Assembly (NCBI GenBank): GCA_008690995.1
Contig: VRMN01000001.1
Location: forward strand, 5,208,001-5,272,000
Direction: 5' to 3'
DNA length: 64,000 nucleotides
Source of the DNA: Porphyridium purpureum
Lineage: Eukaryota; Rhodophyta; Bangiophyceae; Porphyridiales; Porphyridiaceae
Part shown: positions 7,945 through 16,906 of the stretch, piece by piece
Layout of the letters: each line of letters starts with the position of its first letter
Position numbering within the stretch: the stretch's first letter is position 1
The notes under the pieces: generated by a model
The model's input: the letters and a program-made list of their open reading frames with translations, nothing else
What the model was told of the DNA's origin: nothing
Databases searched by the model: none
Position numbers and translations under genes: made by a program

Positions 7945-10935
7945 ATGGCGTCGGCCGCGTCGGCGCTGGAAAAGCAGTGCACGCTGCTGATCAATGTGGA
8001 CGTGGCGTCCGTGTTGGGAAGCAAGGGCGGGGATAAGTCGGCCGTGGCGACGGGCGGCGTGGATCTGCAAGAGCTGCGGAAAGCGCTCGAGTCGCAGGAC
8101 ATGGCGACCAAGATGGACGGGCTCAAGAAGATCTTGCTGCTGCATCTCAACGGCGAGAAGATGGACTCCATGCTGATGTCCGTGATCCGTTACGTGCTCC
8201 CGCACGAGGACGCCCACATGCGCAAGCTTGGACTGTACTTCCTCGAGACAGTCGATAAAAAGGGGCCCGATGGAAACATGCTCCCGGAAATGATTCTCGT
8301 GGTCAACATGATCCGCAATGATCTTGTGCATCCAAACGAATACACGCGCGGCTGCGCTCTGCGCTTCTGCTGCAAACTGAATGACGCACAGCTGCTCGAA
8401 CCCCTTGTGCCTTCCATTCGCCAAAACCTCGAGCATCGCCACTCATACGTGCGTCGCAACGCCGTCCTGGCCGTGCATTACGTGTTCAAGCAATTTGAAT
8501 TTCTTGTCCCAGACGCGCCCGAGCTACTCGAAGAGTTTCTGCGCAACGAGGGCGATCTGTCGTGCAAGCGTAATGCGCTAACGATGCTCATGGACTGTGA
8601 TCGCGATCGCGCAGTGCTGTACCTGCATGAAAATATCCAGCAGGTGCCGCTCTGGTCCGAGACGATGCAGCTGTGCTCGCTGGAGCTGATCAAGCAGGTT
8701 TGCCGCCAAAACCCGGCCGAGAAGGGCAAGTACATGCAGGTCATCTTTGCCCTTCTGAACGCGTCTTCTGCGGCGGTCGTGTACCAGTCCGCCATGACGC
8801 TCATCAGCATGTCTTCAGCGCCCACAGCTGTTCGAGCTTCTGCGCAGTGCTTCTGCATGCTTCTTGCTTCGCAAAGCGACCAGAACGTCAAGCTTATCCT
8901 GTTGGATCGGCTGCTCGAGCTGAGAAAGGGCTACGCACACGTCCTCCAAGAGCTCGTCATGGACGTGTTGCGCGCGCTCACCACGCCCAACATGGACATT
9001 CGCCGCAAGTGCCTGAGTCTTGTCACCAGCCTCGTCACAAATCGAAACGTCGACGACGTCGTCGAGGCGCTGAAGAAGGAGCTCGTCAAGACGCAGGCCG
9101 AGATGAGCATGGGTGGAAGCCGAACCGGTTCGGTGGCCAGTGACGCTGTGACCGCAGCCGCGCGGTCTGCAGAGACAGCCGTCGCTGACGCGTACCGGCA
9201 GCTGCTCGTGAAGACAGTGCATGGTATCTCCCTCAAGTTCAAAAGTGTCGTGCCTGTCGTGCTGAATATTCTGGCCGACTTTCTGTCTGGCGTGCTTGGT
9301 GCCGGCTCTTCAGCGGACGTGGTGGTGTTCATGCGTGAGGTCTGCGAGCTCCATCCCCACCTGCGCCCGGCAGTGTTGGATAAGCTTCTGGCAGCAATGA
9401 AGAATCCTGTTGCTGCGCCCGCAGTGGCACGCGGGATCATCTGGATCCTAGGCGAGTACAGTGCAGCGCCAGCGGAGATCAGAAACGCATTTACATCGCT
9501 CGTGGGCCTATTGGGTCCGTTTCCGTTGCGCCCAGACTTACCTGCCGCGGCAGCAGGTGAAGCGGAAGAGACGGCGCCCACTGCATCGCTGCCAGTAGTT
9601 AAAAAGACCCCAGCCGTGTTGGCGGATGGTACATATGCCACGCAGATCGCAGAGTCGACAGTTGCCTCCGCGGGCACGCTCGGTGCGGCAGGGCCGAGCG
9701 TAAGGCAACTCGTGTTGGGTGGGGATTACTTTCTGGGCGTCGCTCTCTGCTCGGCGCTCACCAAGCTGGCTGTGCGATTGGGTCTCATTGAGAATGCTCC
9801 GCCAGAGGTGGTACACAAGGTGAAAGCAGAGGCGATGCTTGCTTGTGCCAGTCTGATCACGTACGGTCGCTTTCCTGGCGCCGCGGCGACAATTGATGAG
9901 GGTTCGGTCGCACGGCTCGTGTCGTGCATCCGTCTGCTGAACAATGAAATTTCGCCAGGCATGTTTTTGGCGTCAAGTCGCGACGTCTTTGTTGCTTTGG
10001 TGGCTGACAAAAAACGAAAGGACCAGAAGCTTGCAGAAGAGCAGGCTGTCAAGAACCGCGTAGGTGCCGAGCAACTGATTGATTTTGAGATTCTCCGCTC
10101 GCGACGCATTCAAGGTGGCGTGGAGGATGTGACGGGTGGCGAAGGTGACATGGCATCAGCGTTGACAGGCGTTTCTAGCGCAAGTGCTTCAGCCGCCGGT
10201 GGCAGTCCGTCATCGTCTGCATTCAGTCTGGGCCGTGTTATGCAACTGACGGGTATGAGTGATCCGCTATATGCCGAGGCACACGTACTGGTCAACGCGT
10301 ATGATATTCTGCTTGATGTAACCGTCATCAACAAGACATCGAAGACGCTACAGGCGGTCACGCTTGAGCTCGCGACGATGGGCGATTTGCGGCTGTGCGA
10401 GCGGCCGGCGCAACTGACTCTTGCACCGGGTGACCAAAAGTCGATTCGTGCGAACATTAAGGTGAGCTCGTCTGACACGGGTGTAATCTTTGGGAACCTG
10501 GTGTACGACATTGCCGGCGCTGGCGGTGATTCGGGCTGTATTATTTTGAACGATATCCACATTGATATCATGGACTACATTCGACCGGGCGAGGTGTCAG
10601 ACGTAGCGTTCCGCGCTATGTGGGCCGAGTTTGAATGGGAAAACAAGGTTGTAGTGAACACTCAGATCACGGACCTTGCAGAGTACCTAGACTACATTCT
10701 CGCCTCAACCAACATGAAGTGCCTCACGTTGCGTGGAATGGAGAACGAAAGTGGCTTTTTGGCCGCCAACCTGTATGCGACGTCAGTATTTGGAGAGGAC
10801 GCGCTGGTGAATATCAGCGCAGAGAAAGCCAAGGATGGCTCGCTCGCTGGATATGTGCGCATTCGCAGTAAGACGCAAGGTATTGCGCTGTCGCTTGGAG
10901 ACAAGGTGACCTTGAAGCAAGCGAGTAAGTCGTAG
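7945..10935 (+). CDS. COPB1: Coatomer subunit beta (beta-COP)
   Basis: A 996-residue protein from ATG 7945, full length for the family (about 950). It is the adaptin-like core subunit of the COPI coat that forms vesicles on the Golgi for retrograde transport. The N-terminal two thirds is the HEAT-like adaptin solenoid; YTRGCALRFCCKL, HRHSYVRRNAVLAVHYV and CKRNALTMLM are family-typical. A linker then leads to the beta-COP C-terminal region, with ADGTYATQIAES and LGGDYFLGVALCSALTKLAVRL, and to the appendage domain ending near SKTQGIALSLGDKV. A Ser/Ala-rich insert (about residues 735-765) lies between trunk and appendage. Intronless. It converges with the Prp17 gene. High certainty. Confidence 0.97.
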   Translation: MASAASALEKQCTLLINVDVASVLGSKGGDKSAVATGGVDLQELRKALESQDMATKMDGLKKILLLHLNGEKMDSMLMSVIRYVLPHEDAHMRKLGLYFLETVDKKGPDGNMLPEMILVVNMIRNDLVHPNEYTRGCALRFCCKLNDAQLLEPLVPSIRQNLEHRHSYVRRNAVLAVHYVFKQFEFLVPDAPELLEEFLRNEGDLSCKRNALTMLMDCDRDRAVLYLHENIQQVPLWSETMQLCSLELIKQVCRQNPAEKGKYMQVIFALLNASSAAVVYQSAMTLISMSSAPTAVRASAQCFCMLLASQSDQNVKLILLDRLLELRKGYAHVLQELVMDVLRALTTPNMDIRRKCLSLVTSLVTNRNVDDVVEALKKELVKTQAEMSMGGSRTGSVASDAVTAAARSAETAVADAYRQLLVKTVHGISLKFKSVVPVVLNILADFLSGVLGAGSSADVVVFMREVCELHPHLRPAVLDKLLAAMKNPVAAPAVARGIIWILGEYSAAPAEIRNAFTSLVGLLGPFPLRPDLPAAAAGEAEETAPTASLPVVKKTPAVLADGTYATQIAESTVASAGTLGAAGPSVRQLVLGGDYFLGVALCSALTKLAVRLGLIENAPPEVVHKVKAEAMLACASLITYGRFPGAAATIDEGSVARLVSCIRLLNNEISPGMFLASSRDVFVALVADKKRKDQKLAEEQAVKNRVGAEQLIDFEILRSRRIQGGVEDVTGGEGDMASALTGVSSASASAAGGSPSSSAFSLGRVMQLTGMSDPLYAEAHVLVNAYDILLDVTVINKTSKTLQAVTLELATMGDLRLCERPAQLTLAPGDQKSIRANIKVSSSDTGVIFGNLVYDIAGAGGDSGCIILNDIHIDIMDYIRPGEVSDVAFRAMWAEFEWENKVVVNTQITDLAEYLDYILASTNMKCLTLRGMENESGFLAANLYATSVFGEDALVNISAEKAKDGSLAGYVRIRSKTQGIALSLGDKVTLKQASKS

Positions 10936-11358
10936 TATGACCGCGATGATGTCTCGTTTTTTTAGTGTTTCAATGTTGCATTGTGGATATCCCAAAATCT
11001 TAAAATCACGGTCCCAAACGTATTGAATTTGCTTGTGTGTAAGTATGTACCGCCGACTTGCATCTGCGAACCTCAGATGTAGACGAGCCATCAATCCTCT
11101 GCACGCAAAGTACGGGCCCTACGTACAGAAAGATGCGGGCCATGATGAGCCCTGCTTGATATGCTGTCGGCACAGTAACAACGCGAATGCAGCACAGCCG
11201 AAGCTCGGGTCGATCCTAGGGTACGAGCCTTCGTGGGCGCAGGACAAAATGGATCTTGACGTCTTGACATGGATGCACCGAAGAATATGGTGTTGACCGA
11301 CGTCCCATTCATCGGCAGGAATTCACATGTCAACGTCAAAGTTGAACAAGGTTCAAGG
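10936..11358. other. Convergent 3' region of beta-COP and Prp17
   Basis: About 420 bp between two stop codons facing each other. A T-rich stretch follows the beta-COP stop. No gene or RNA seen. Confidence 0.4.
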
Positions 11359-12957
11359 TCACGTGCTGGTGTGTCTCCAGACCTTGAGCATGCCATCCCA
11401 GCCAGCAGTGACAACAGTCCCTGTCTCTGTCGGATGCCATTGCACCGAGCTGCACGCACCGTCGTGCGCTTGTAATGCATGCGCGACTCGCGCGGTCGAC
11501 CAATCCCAGAAGAATAATCGACCGAGCGCATCGCCGCTTGCAAGAAACCGACCATCAGTGGAAAAACAAGGTTCGCATGCGTACCCAGCTGACACGTGTC
11601 CAACAAACGTCTTCCGGGAGTTCTGCTTGAAGCGATCCCGTTGGCGCAACCCATACGTCACAAGTTTGTTGTCCATCGACTGGTACGTAACGGCGGAGCC
11701 AGAAGGATGCACAGCGGCGCTGGGCATCGAAAACATGCTAGGATCAGAGATGTACTTGATTACCACGGGAATGCCCCAGTCCCAAACGCACAGCGTTTTG
11801 TCGTCGCTCGAAGAAATGAATCGCTCACCATCCTCTATGAACACGACCGAGTTCACAGCAGCGAGGTGCTGATTGTACGTCTGGATGGGCACGGACGGAT
11901 CGCTTACGCGAACATCGTGTTGCGTGATTTTCTTGTCCGAACGAGCCACCAGCAACTCATTTGATGCGGTTGACATCGTAGGGCCTGCTCGAAACTTGGC
12001 GCAATAAGCGACGACTTTTGACGATGCTGCCAGCGAAGTCTGCGCGCACCGGATTTTCGATATCGCCTGACCTGTCTCCGTATCCCAGTACCACACCACA
12101 CCGTCAAAGCCCGCGGAAAGGAAATGCGCACTGTCCCCAGCAAAGCAAACATCGCGCACTGCCTTTGCGTGTCCCATGTAGCTGCGGATGCATCTCCCGT
12201 GCGCCGTGTCTGGATGTGTGCTCCACAACTTGACGGTCTTGTCCATCGAGCCTGACAGAAGCAAGTGGCCGTACTCGGGCGCAAAACGGACCGTGGAAAT
12301 GCCTTCTTCGTGCGCGCGAATGGTTGCTGCACAGCGTCGCGGCAAGAAGCTCTGCAGCACTTCTCGTTCCGATACAGCGCGCACTCCTTTCGGTGGCAAC
12401 ATGAATGACCTTCCTTGGTAATCGTATCCACTGAGAGCGCTTCCGTGGTACACACTCCGAGGCAGATTCTTTTCCATGTCCACCCTTGACGAGGACTCGA
12501 CTGCCAAGGCTCCAGCAGGCTGTCCACGTGTGCTTCGAACCTCCTTGGACCCCGCGGCTGCGGCTGCAAGGCGAGCTTCTGGTAGCGCCCTGGTGCGCTT
12601 GCTTTTGTACACTTCATTCCCGGTACTCTCGCCAATGGCATAGCCACGACGGTACGAGTAGAGCTCGCGATGGAACGACGCCGCGGTCACGAGATGACTC
12701 TTCACAACTGCATTCCGCGAATGGGGTTGATCCTCGCCTATGTGGCGTTCTTTCACGTCACTAGACAGTCCTGTTTCAGCAACGGGCTGCTCAGCTTGAG
12801 AACCTACAGAAGGCGCTGCTTCAGGTGCTAGTATCTCTGGATGCTCGAGTCGACTTTCAATCTCGGCAATTTTTGCCCTCTTTGTGTCGTTTGAATCCAA
12901 ACTCCAACTGTCTGTTTCTGAAGCGCTGTCGTATGCCTGCTGCAAGCTTTCCATCAT
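11359..12957 (-). CDS. PRP17: Pre-mRNA-processing factor 17 (Prp17/CDC40), WD40 protein
   Basis: A 532-residue protein from ATG 12957 (a second ATG immediately follows at 12954). Prp17 is a spliceosome factor for the second transesterification step. The N-terminal third is Ser/Glu-rich and diverged. From the conserved SGYDYQGRSFMLPP block on, the match to the family is close: HEEGISTVRFAPEYGHLLLSGSMD, GHAKAVRDVCFAGD, NQHLAAVNSVVF, SSSDDKTLCVWDW, VIKYISDPSMFSMP, and the final WDGMLKVWRHTST. Seven WD repeats can be traced. It is shorter than human CDC40 (579). Its start codon overlaps that of the divergent INSIG-like gene, so each 5' leader must lie inside the other gene. Confidence 0.93.
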   Translation of the reverse strand: MMESLQQAYDSASETDSWSLDSNDTKRAKIAEIESRLEHPEILAPEAAPSVGSQAEQPVAETGLSSDVKERHIGEDQPHSRNAVVKSHLVTAASFHRELYSYRRGYAIGESTGNEVYKSKRTRALPEARLAAAAAGSKEVRSTRGQPAGALAVESSSRVDMEKNLPRSVYHGSALSGYDYQGRSFMLPPKGVRAVSEREVLQSFLPRRCAATIRAHEEGISTVRFAPEYGHLLLSGSMDKTVKLWSTHPDTAHGRCIRSYMGHAKAVRDVCFAGDSAHFLSAGFDGVVWYWDTETGQAISKIRCAQTSLAASSKVVAYCAKFRAGPTMSTASNELLVARSDKKITQHDVRVSDPSVPIQTYNQHLAAVNSVVFIEDGERFISSSDDKTLCVWDWGIPVVIKYISDPSMFSMPSAAVHPSGSAVTYQSMDNKLVTYGLRQRDRFKQNSRKTFVGHVSAGYACEPCFSTDGRFLASGDALGRLFFWDWSTARVAHALQAHDGACSSVQWHPTETGTVVTAGWDGMLKVWRHTST

Positions 12958-13747
12958 GCCTTTCTTCCCCGCAGAATCCTGCACGACATGCTTTGTCACG
13001 GGCGGTCTTCGCCCGGTCCGTCGCCGCTTGTCACAAGTTCGGCCTACCGTTTTGCGATGCTGCTCGCCGAGAATCAGTTCTTATCCTTCGAGCGCGCGGT
13101 GGCTTCGTGTATCGGCACTCAACGTGCTGAGTGGCGCTGCGCTAGGCCCGTGTCTGGACAACTATCACTCGGCATTCGGGCTCTTGCGCTACGTGACGCC
13201 TCTTCACGTGGGTACCAGCGCAGGCGCAATTACAACAACGTGGTGGACGCCCTTGTTGTTTGGGTTTGCCGGGCTGACTATAGGGGGTGGCACATTGGTG
13301 CTTGACATCTTGCTTACCAGGGTCGGAGATCATGACAAGGGCAAGGTGAACATGCCGAAAAGGGCCAGCGTGCCGAACGTTCTGCTGACCATCAGCGCGT
13401 TTAGCGGAATCTACTACATGTCCGGGTATCTTTACGCGTGTGGAATGGACAAGACTGACATCAGTGTGGTTCTGTGGCTGCTCACATTCTTAGAGTTCGG
13501 TTCACTGGTCAGGGCATTGGACGTTTCGCTAATGGCGATGTCTTTGCTTACTATGATCGCCGGGCCAGCCGCCGAAGCCGCGCTCATACACTATGGACAT
13601 CTTTATACTTACGCCGTCACGGACGCCAATGGAGTCATCCCATGGCTGATCTTACCTGTCTACTTTGCCGGTGGCGCGCCTGTCGGTATGCTAGCACGAA
13701 CGTACTGGCATGCGCTGGGAAAAGCGCCCGCAAAGCCTGTAGAATAG
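12956..13747 (+). CDS. INSIG-domain-like multi-spanning membrane protein, probably plastid-targeted
   Basis: A 263-residue protein. ATG 12956 is the only in-frame ATG before the conserved part. The first 55 residues are rich in Arg and Ser with few acidic residues, fitting an organelle transit peptide. The rest has about six hydrophobic segments. LSGAALGPCLDNYHSAFGLL and WWTPLLFGFAGLTIGGG resemble the start of the insulin-induced-gene (INSIG) family as found in plant plastid-type members. FLEFGSLVRALD and the late GGAPVGMLARTYWHAL also fit. Animal INSIG retains SREBP/SCAP and HMG-CoA reductase in the ER; the plant-type role is not established, so no function is assigned. It overlaps the Prp17 start head to head. 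Confidence 0.65.
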   Translation: MPFFPAESCTTCFVTGGLRPVRRRLSQVRPTVLRCCSPRISSYPSSARWLRVSALNVLSGAALGPCLDNYHSAFGLLRYVTPLHVGTSAGAITTTWWTPLLFGFAGLTIGGGTLVLDILLTRVGDHDKGKVNMPKRASVPNVLLTISAFSGIYYMSGYLYACGMDKTDISVVLWLLTFLEFGSLVRALDVSLMAMSLLTMIAGPAAEAALIHYGHLYTYAVTDANGVIPWLILPVYFAGGAPVGMLARTYWHALGKAPAKPVE

Positions 13748-13779
13748 AGGGACCGGACATCTGGATGCGCCGCATCCGT

Positions 13780-13858
13780 CGCAAAAGCCAAGTCGGAGGT
13801 CCCTCCCCCGATCAATCTTCGGTTTGTGAGGGTCTCGTCATGTATCAAGAGCTTTGCG
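13780..13858 (-). promoter_or_regulatory. SECIS element (form 2-like) of the SelL-like gene
   Basis: Begins about 58 nt after the stop of the SelL-like gene on the same strand. Reading the minus strand: helix I CGCAAAGC (13858-13851) pairs with GCUUUUGCG (13788-13780, one bulged U). An internal loop follows, then the core AUGA at 13841-13838 opposite CGAC at 13795-13792, which allows the tandem G-A/A-G pairs. Helix II is GAG/CUC plus CCCUC/GAGGG. The unpaired AAA is at 13825-13823, 12 nt after AUGA. A small apical stem CCG...CGG closes it. This order and spacing is that of a eukaryotic SECIS with the extra apical stem. Folding was by eye. Confidence 0.8.
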
Positions 13859-13915
13859 CACAGCGTGGCGTCGTCCAGAAACTGTAGGGCCTTATGCCCG
13901 TCGAGAAGGGACCTG

Positions 13916-14635
13916 TCATTCGCTACATTCGACGTGATTACCTTGGCCGCGATCATCCGCGCTCGTAAGAGCACTGGCGTGACGACCACCATGGTTCACG
14001 CTGCTGGGGTCACAGAAGGGTGCAGCCTCGTGATCCTCGTCGTTTTCGCTCGCGGATGCTTGCACAGCCTCCAGAATGCGGACGACCGGCACGCGGTCGA
14101 TAGGCGTGCGGCTAGGGTGTGCCAGAACAATATAGAGATTGCTACCAACAACGAAATCACCACCAAGCTGATGTGGATCCTCCTCATGTGCACGATAGCT
14201 GTACTCGCCGGTAAAGATCTTTTTCGCATACCACAGCAGCGTTCCTGGTGACCACGTGTTTACCACAGAGCGACCCATGCCATAACTGGCGTATAGTCCA
14301 CGACCTTCGTCGAAGAGAACCAGAAATCGGTCCTGTGATCCAACGTCGAACTTGGACCACCATTTCTCCACGCGCTGGGCGTTTGCAAACGTGATCAGAA
14401 CGACTCGGTACCCCGACTCTTCGATCTGCTGGCGATGTTGCAACAGCTCCTTCACATGCACTTGTCACGGATATCATTCGAGGTGGCGAAGAAAACACAG
14501 CACCACACCGCGGGGCGCTGCGTTTGACTCATCAAGATTGCCCACCGTCAGATCACGCAGGGTCCACACGCGACCAGAGGCGTCGGGAAGTGCAAACATT
14601 GGAGCCGGGTAACCGGCCACGGCAAAATGCGCCAT
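13916..14635 (-). CDS. SELENOL: Selenoprotein L-like peroxiredoxin-fold protein with a U-x-x-U motif (two in-frame UGA)
   Basis: Read from ATG 14635 with UGA at codons 54 (14476-14474) and 57 (14467-14465) taken as selenocysteine, the frame is open for 239 residues. N-terminal half: GYPAPMFALPDASGRVWTLRDL, then VVLCFLRHLE-U-YP-U-QVHVKELLQH. This is exactly where AhpC/TSA-like (Prx-like 2) proteins have F-x-R-x-x-x-C-x-x-C. The C-terminal half has VVLITFAN, VLFDEGRGLYASYGMGRS, and HQLGGDFVVGSNLYIVLAH...DRVPV, all typical of that fold. The coding match on both sides of the UGAs rules out two chance fragments. SelL is known from aquatic animals and bacteria, with a diselenide between the two Sec residues. 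A SECIS-like hairpin follows the stop. The terminating codon is itself UGA, with UAA eight codons on. Substrate unknown. Confidence 0.88.
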
Positions 14636-15656
14636 CTTTGTACTCTGGGAAGATGTGTGGCGAAAGCAAGAGCAACAACAAAAAAAAAATTATAAAAAAT
14701 TTCCGTTAGATCATCTCTTCACGACGAGGAAGTCTTGTCGAAATGTGACACTTTTCCCTCATGATGCGGCGGGCCTGTGTGGATTTCTGCTGCGTGCTTG
14801 TTGATAGCTCAGATGCATGTGTAAGTTGAGTATAACCGCGTAAAAGCTGATCCTCAAAGTGAATTAGGACTGGTGCCAGCATAATATCATCAAGGCTCCT
14901 GGGACACGCAAACGATCCACACGCAAGCGACCATCTACATAAACGGAAAAGGAAAAGAAAAAATCGGTATCGACGTACCCTTTGTCACCTGATCCTCGCC
15001 TGGGTTCTCGCCCCGGGTCAGAAGTGGACGCACGTTTCCCTGCAGCGGGAACGGGAATACGAATCTTCACCGACACACCATGTGGCACCGAGAAAAACAA
15101 AGGCCATCGAACACGCGGGTCAGTACTTTCAGCTCAAAATCGCAAGGACATCAACGAGATGGACAGGCGTGTCGTGTTTGGGGGGATCCCAACGTGGCAA
15201 TAAGTCAGGAGAAAAGCCAAGCCATGCCAGGGCACGCATCAGAGATTGTTCACGGTCCGCATGTATAGGGCCGGCAACATAAGGTACCGTCCAGGAATCT
15301 CAGTCTGGTACGGACAAGTTTCTGCATCCTTGCGTGCGAGGAACGACGAACGGATCCACCACAGTATCCCTTCGGTGTTCTTCCCGGCCTTGTCGTGATC
15401 TGCTAAACGACGGCCACATGACACCCGATCAGAGAACGGAGCAACATACCAAAAGCCCACACGCGCCTTGATCTGCGTCGGGCGGGAGGAGACTACGGCC
15501 TCTAACCCCTCGATCCCCTCTCAAGGGCCATGAATACCTAGCTTCGATCTATGCCGATCTTTCCTTCTCGTCGCGTCCACCACGAGGCCACGTAAAGAGA
15601 GAGGTGTGCGAGATAGGCGATTTGGGCAAACGCAGGTAGCGGAAGGCGAGTGGCTG
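14636..15656. other. Divergent intergenic region of the SelL-like and FolD genes
   Basis: About 1 kb with no supported gene; short open frames lack family resemblance. An A-rich run sits at about 14681-14700. The promoters of both flanking genes should lie here. No CTGTAC element or GA tract was found, unlike most other divergent promoters in the window. Confidence 0.4.
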
Positions 15657-16793
15657 ATGTGCTTGGGATCGGGACGTAGATGGCGATTGTGGAGGCGGTG
15701 TGCTGAAGGTTTGCCTAGGATCAGCAGTGGATGCACAGGAGAGAGGAAACAGACCATAGGTGGCGCAAGCAGCGGGGCGGCGACGACTCAGACGAGGCTT
15801 GCGGTGGCGTTCGGTCGACGAGTGCTGTGGGACTTGGGCCTTGGGCTGGTGTGGCGTGCTCGCGAGGCAAATCGTGTGGTGAAGGTGGCGGAGAAAATGA
15901 CGGGCGTCGTGATTGATGGCAAGGAAACAGCTGCGGGTATCCGCAAGGAGGTGAAGCGCCAGGTCCAGGCGCTGGAAGAGAAGTATGGCGCGGAAGCGGG
16001 CACTCCGGGGCTGGCCACAGTTTTGGTCGGGTCTAGAACAGACTCCGCGACCTATGTGAGGATGAAACACAAAGCATGCGCAGAAGTTGGCATCAAGTCG
16101 ATACAGAGACAGCTGCCAGAAGATATCACCCAAGAAGCTTTGTTAGAGGTGGTTCGCGCATTAAATCAAGATCCGCTCGTGCATGGTATATTGGTGCAGT
16201 TGCCCCTGCCCAGTCACATCAACGAAGAGGCGATTTTGGCAGAGGTTGCCCTGGAGAAAGATGTGGACGGCTTCCACCCGCTGAACATTGGAAAGTTGGC
16301 AATGAAAGGCCGGCAGCCGCTGTTTGTCCCTTGTACGCCACTCGGTATTATGGAATTACTTCGGCGTCACAATATCTCACTTGCCGGCAAGCATGCTGTG
16401 GTTTTAGGGCGCAGCAACATTGTTGGTATGCCAGTGGCCATGCTTCTGGTGAAGGCCAATGCGACGGTCACGGTGTGCCACTCACAGACGACAGACTTAC
16501 CTGGCATCGTCAAGCAAGCAGACGTGCTTGTTGCAGCGGTTGGTCGGGCGGAGATGGTCAAGGCCGACTGGATCAAGCCTGGTGCCGTAGTGATTGACGT
16601 GGGAATCAACAGCAAGGACGATCCGAGCTCCAAAAAGGGATACAGACTCGTCGGCGACGTTGCCTACGACGAATGTGCGAGCGTAGCGTCCATGATTACT
16701 CCGGTGCCAGGCGGGACAGGACCGATGACCATTGCAATGCTCTTGCAGAACTGCGCAACCGCGGCGTCTCGCACGTTAGGCGCATCCACGTAA
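15657..16793 (+). CDS. folD: Methylenetetrahydrofolate dehydrogenase/cyclohydrolase (FolD-type)
   Basis: The FolD core begins at MTGVVIDGKE (ATG 15897) and ends at 16793. It is about 298 residues, the usual length for the bifunctional enzyme that interconverts 5,10-methylene-THF, methenyl-THF and 10-formyl-THF. Visible: YVRMKHKACAEVGI with the catalytic Tyr/Lys, VQLPLPSHI, KDVDGFHP, PCTPLGIMELL, the dinucleotide-binding GRSNIVGMPVA, and PVPGGTGPMT. The frame is open upstream to ATG 15657, adding 80 residues rich in Arg, Gly and Trp with few acids. These could target it to mitochondria or plastid; the shorter start would give a cytosolic form. It lacks the formyl-THF synthetase domain of animal C1-synthases. 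Confidence 0.93.
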   Translation: MCLGSGRRWRLWRRCAEGLPRISSGCTGERKQTIGGASSGAATTQTRLAVAFGRRVLWDLGLGLVWRAREANRVVKVAEKMTGVVIDGKETAAGIRKEVKRQVQALEEKYGAEAGTPGLATVLVGSRTDSATYVRMKHKACAEVGIKSIQRQLPEDITQEALLEVVRALNQDPLVHGILVQLPLPSHINEEAILAEVALEKDVDGFHPLNIGKLAMKGRQPLFVPCTPLGIMELLRRHNISLAGKHAVVLGRSNIVGMPVAMLLVKANATVTVCHSQTTDLPGIVKQADVLVAAVGRAEMVKADWIKPGAVVIDVGINSKDDPSSKKGYRLVGDVAYDECASVASMITPVPGGTGPMTIAMLLQNCATAASRTLGAST

Positions 16794-16906
16794 CTGTGGT
16801 TTCGATATCTATGCATTTATACCAAGCTCGATGCGTGACTTTTGCGTCTCTAGTCATTGGATACGTGTACGGCCACGCCCCTTGGTATATGACATCCTGG
16901 TTGCAT

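Noticed and set aside
11091-11654. Minus-strand frame overlapping the Prp17 3' end
   Set aside because: It is a shadow of the real Prp17 frame and extends into the 3' region without homology.
13916-14461. Reading the SelL-like gene as a shorter protein starting after the UGAs
   Set aside because: It would remove the active site and first strands of the fold. The upstream part is in frame, has an ATG and matches the family N-terminus.
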